Shown here: positions 63,271-64,000 of the stretch, one piece after another
How positions within the stretch are numbered: the stretch's first letter is position 1
Layout: every line of letters starts with the position of its first letter
Assembly (NCBI RefSeq): GCF_015832195.1
Contig: NC_052046.1
Span: forward strand, 41,178,473-41,242,472
DNA: 64,000 nucleotides
Reading direction: 5' to 3'
Origin: Motacilla alba alba
Lineage: Eukaryota > Chordata > Aves > Passeriformes > Motacillidae
Made by a program: the position numbers and the translations under genes
Notes under the pieces: model-generated
What the model saw: the letters and a program-made list of their open reading frames with translations, nothing else
Told to the model about the DNA's origin: nothing
Database searches by the model: none

Positions 63271-64000
63271 AACAGTACCATCCCTCTTGCAGCACAGAAA
63301 CCCAAACTTTTGCCTGCCTAAGAGTGAGATTTGACTAAAGCCTCAGGCATCATCTGCATATCCATGTTTCCACTTTCTAGCTATTGAAAAAGTGCTTTGA
63401 ATGGCAAATAACAAAAGACCAAGCTAGTGGGAAGATTTGGTTTTGATGTCTGAGACACATAGGTAAAGTTGACTTATCAGAGTAAACACCTCCTTTATTT
63501 TGGAAGACTGTATGAAGCCTGATGTGTAGGGGAAATTATGACATGACAAGTAGCAAGAAAATTCAATATTTGGAAAAAAACTGCTTGTGGATTTGAAAGT
63601 ACTCTAGTTTTCAACTAAAGACCTACTTCCAGAACTTAGTGAATGTTCTGAAGGAAGAATGCCATGGTTAGAGTCAAGCCAATGCTTCACCATTCTGATG
63701 AATTTTTACATGCTTTGGTGTGACCGGTCTGTGTGGGAAGAGATAGGAGCTGCACTGCAGGCTGCAGGATGCCACTGAAGAAGCACCTGGCAGCACAAAG
63801 GAGCACACAGTGGCACAGAGAGACGCATGGCAGCACAGAGAGGCCTGTCTGCACCTGACCTTGGGGAGAAGTGCCGCTGGGCAGATCCCTATGGGAGAGG
63901 AGCCTGTCCAAAGGTGACAGATGGGTGAACAGGGCGTGATCACCTCACAGAAGGACATTTAGAAAGCTGATGTGGCAACATGGGATAGGTCACGTAGTGA
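63271..64000. other. Non-coding sequence to the window end
   Basis: No gene recognised. A short degenerate repeat of ggcagcacaaagg and ggcagcacagagagg words lies at about 63789-63842. The translations on the minus strand are cysteine-rich but unfamiliar. Confidence 0.5.

Noticed and set aside
1..64000. CRISPR arrays, rRNA, tRNA genes or bacterial-type operons
   Set aside because: No regularly spaced repeats, no cloverleaf-like sequences and no tightly packed open frames were seen. The TE content is avian.

Overview
The window looks like non-coding bird DNA, most likely from a songbird (passerine). The main evidence is several CR1 LINE copies. CR1 is the dominant avian retrotransposon, and these copies carry recognisable reverse-transcriptase peptides and the typical 3' end, a 'gattctgtgattct'-type octamer tail. 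Five solo LTRs of endogenous retroviruses are also present. The passerine assignment rests on remembered resemblance of the LTR ends to songbird ERVK and ERVL families and is an inference. The rest is AT-rich DNA with simple repeats. No conserved protein-coding gene, rRNA, tRNA or CRISPR array could be recognised, so this is probably intergenic or large-intron sequence.

Layout: 1-6369 is AT-rich with no recognised gene. A 5'-truncated CR1 on the minus strand lies at 6370-7745. After about 5.8 kb of plain sequence there is a dense TE block: an ERVK-like solo LTR on the minus strand (13595-14277, 6-bp target duplication), an ERVL-like solo LTR on the plus strand (14489-15079, 5-bp duplication), and a decayed plus-strand CR1 (about 15157-17002). 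Two CR1 tails in opposite orientation abut at 21396-22047, followed by a third solo LTR (22851-23486). From 23493 to about 38990 no gene is recognised, but the stretch holds a strong hairpin, tandem duplications, a motif cluster resembling MARE and CTCF sites, a 100-bp direct repeat pair and a 250-bp GC-rich near-palindrome. A plus-strand CR1 (about 38995-41389) is split by a fourth solo LTR (39258-40145). A long GT microsatellite lies at 43314-43364. Another CR1 tail (49735-50211) is followed 355 bp later by a large 1.4-kb ERVL-like solo LTR (50567-51985). The last 12 kb has no recognised gene; it holds a C-rich G4/i-motif tract, a CpG cluster, a long T/A homopolymer hairpin and a pair of 134-bp inverted copies of an unidentified repeat.

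How parts relate: no gene set or operon works together here. The history that can be read is one of TE insertion. CR1 copies arrived by target-primed reverse transcription and were 5'-truncated. Retroviruses inserted, in one case inside a CR1, and each later collapsed to a solo LTR by recombination, leaving intact target-site duplications. The most unusual items that known elements do not explain are the GC-rich palindrome with its flanking direct repeats (37247-38466), the inverted pair of an unidentified repeat (61919-63270), the perfect small hairpins, and two or three weak exon candidates.
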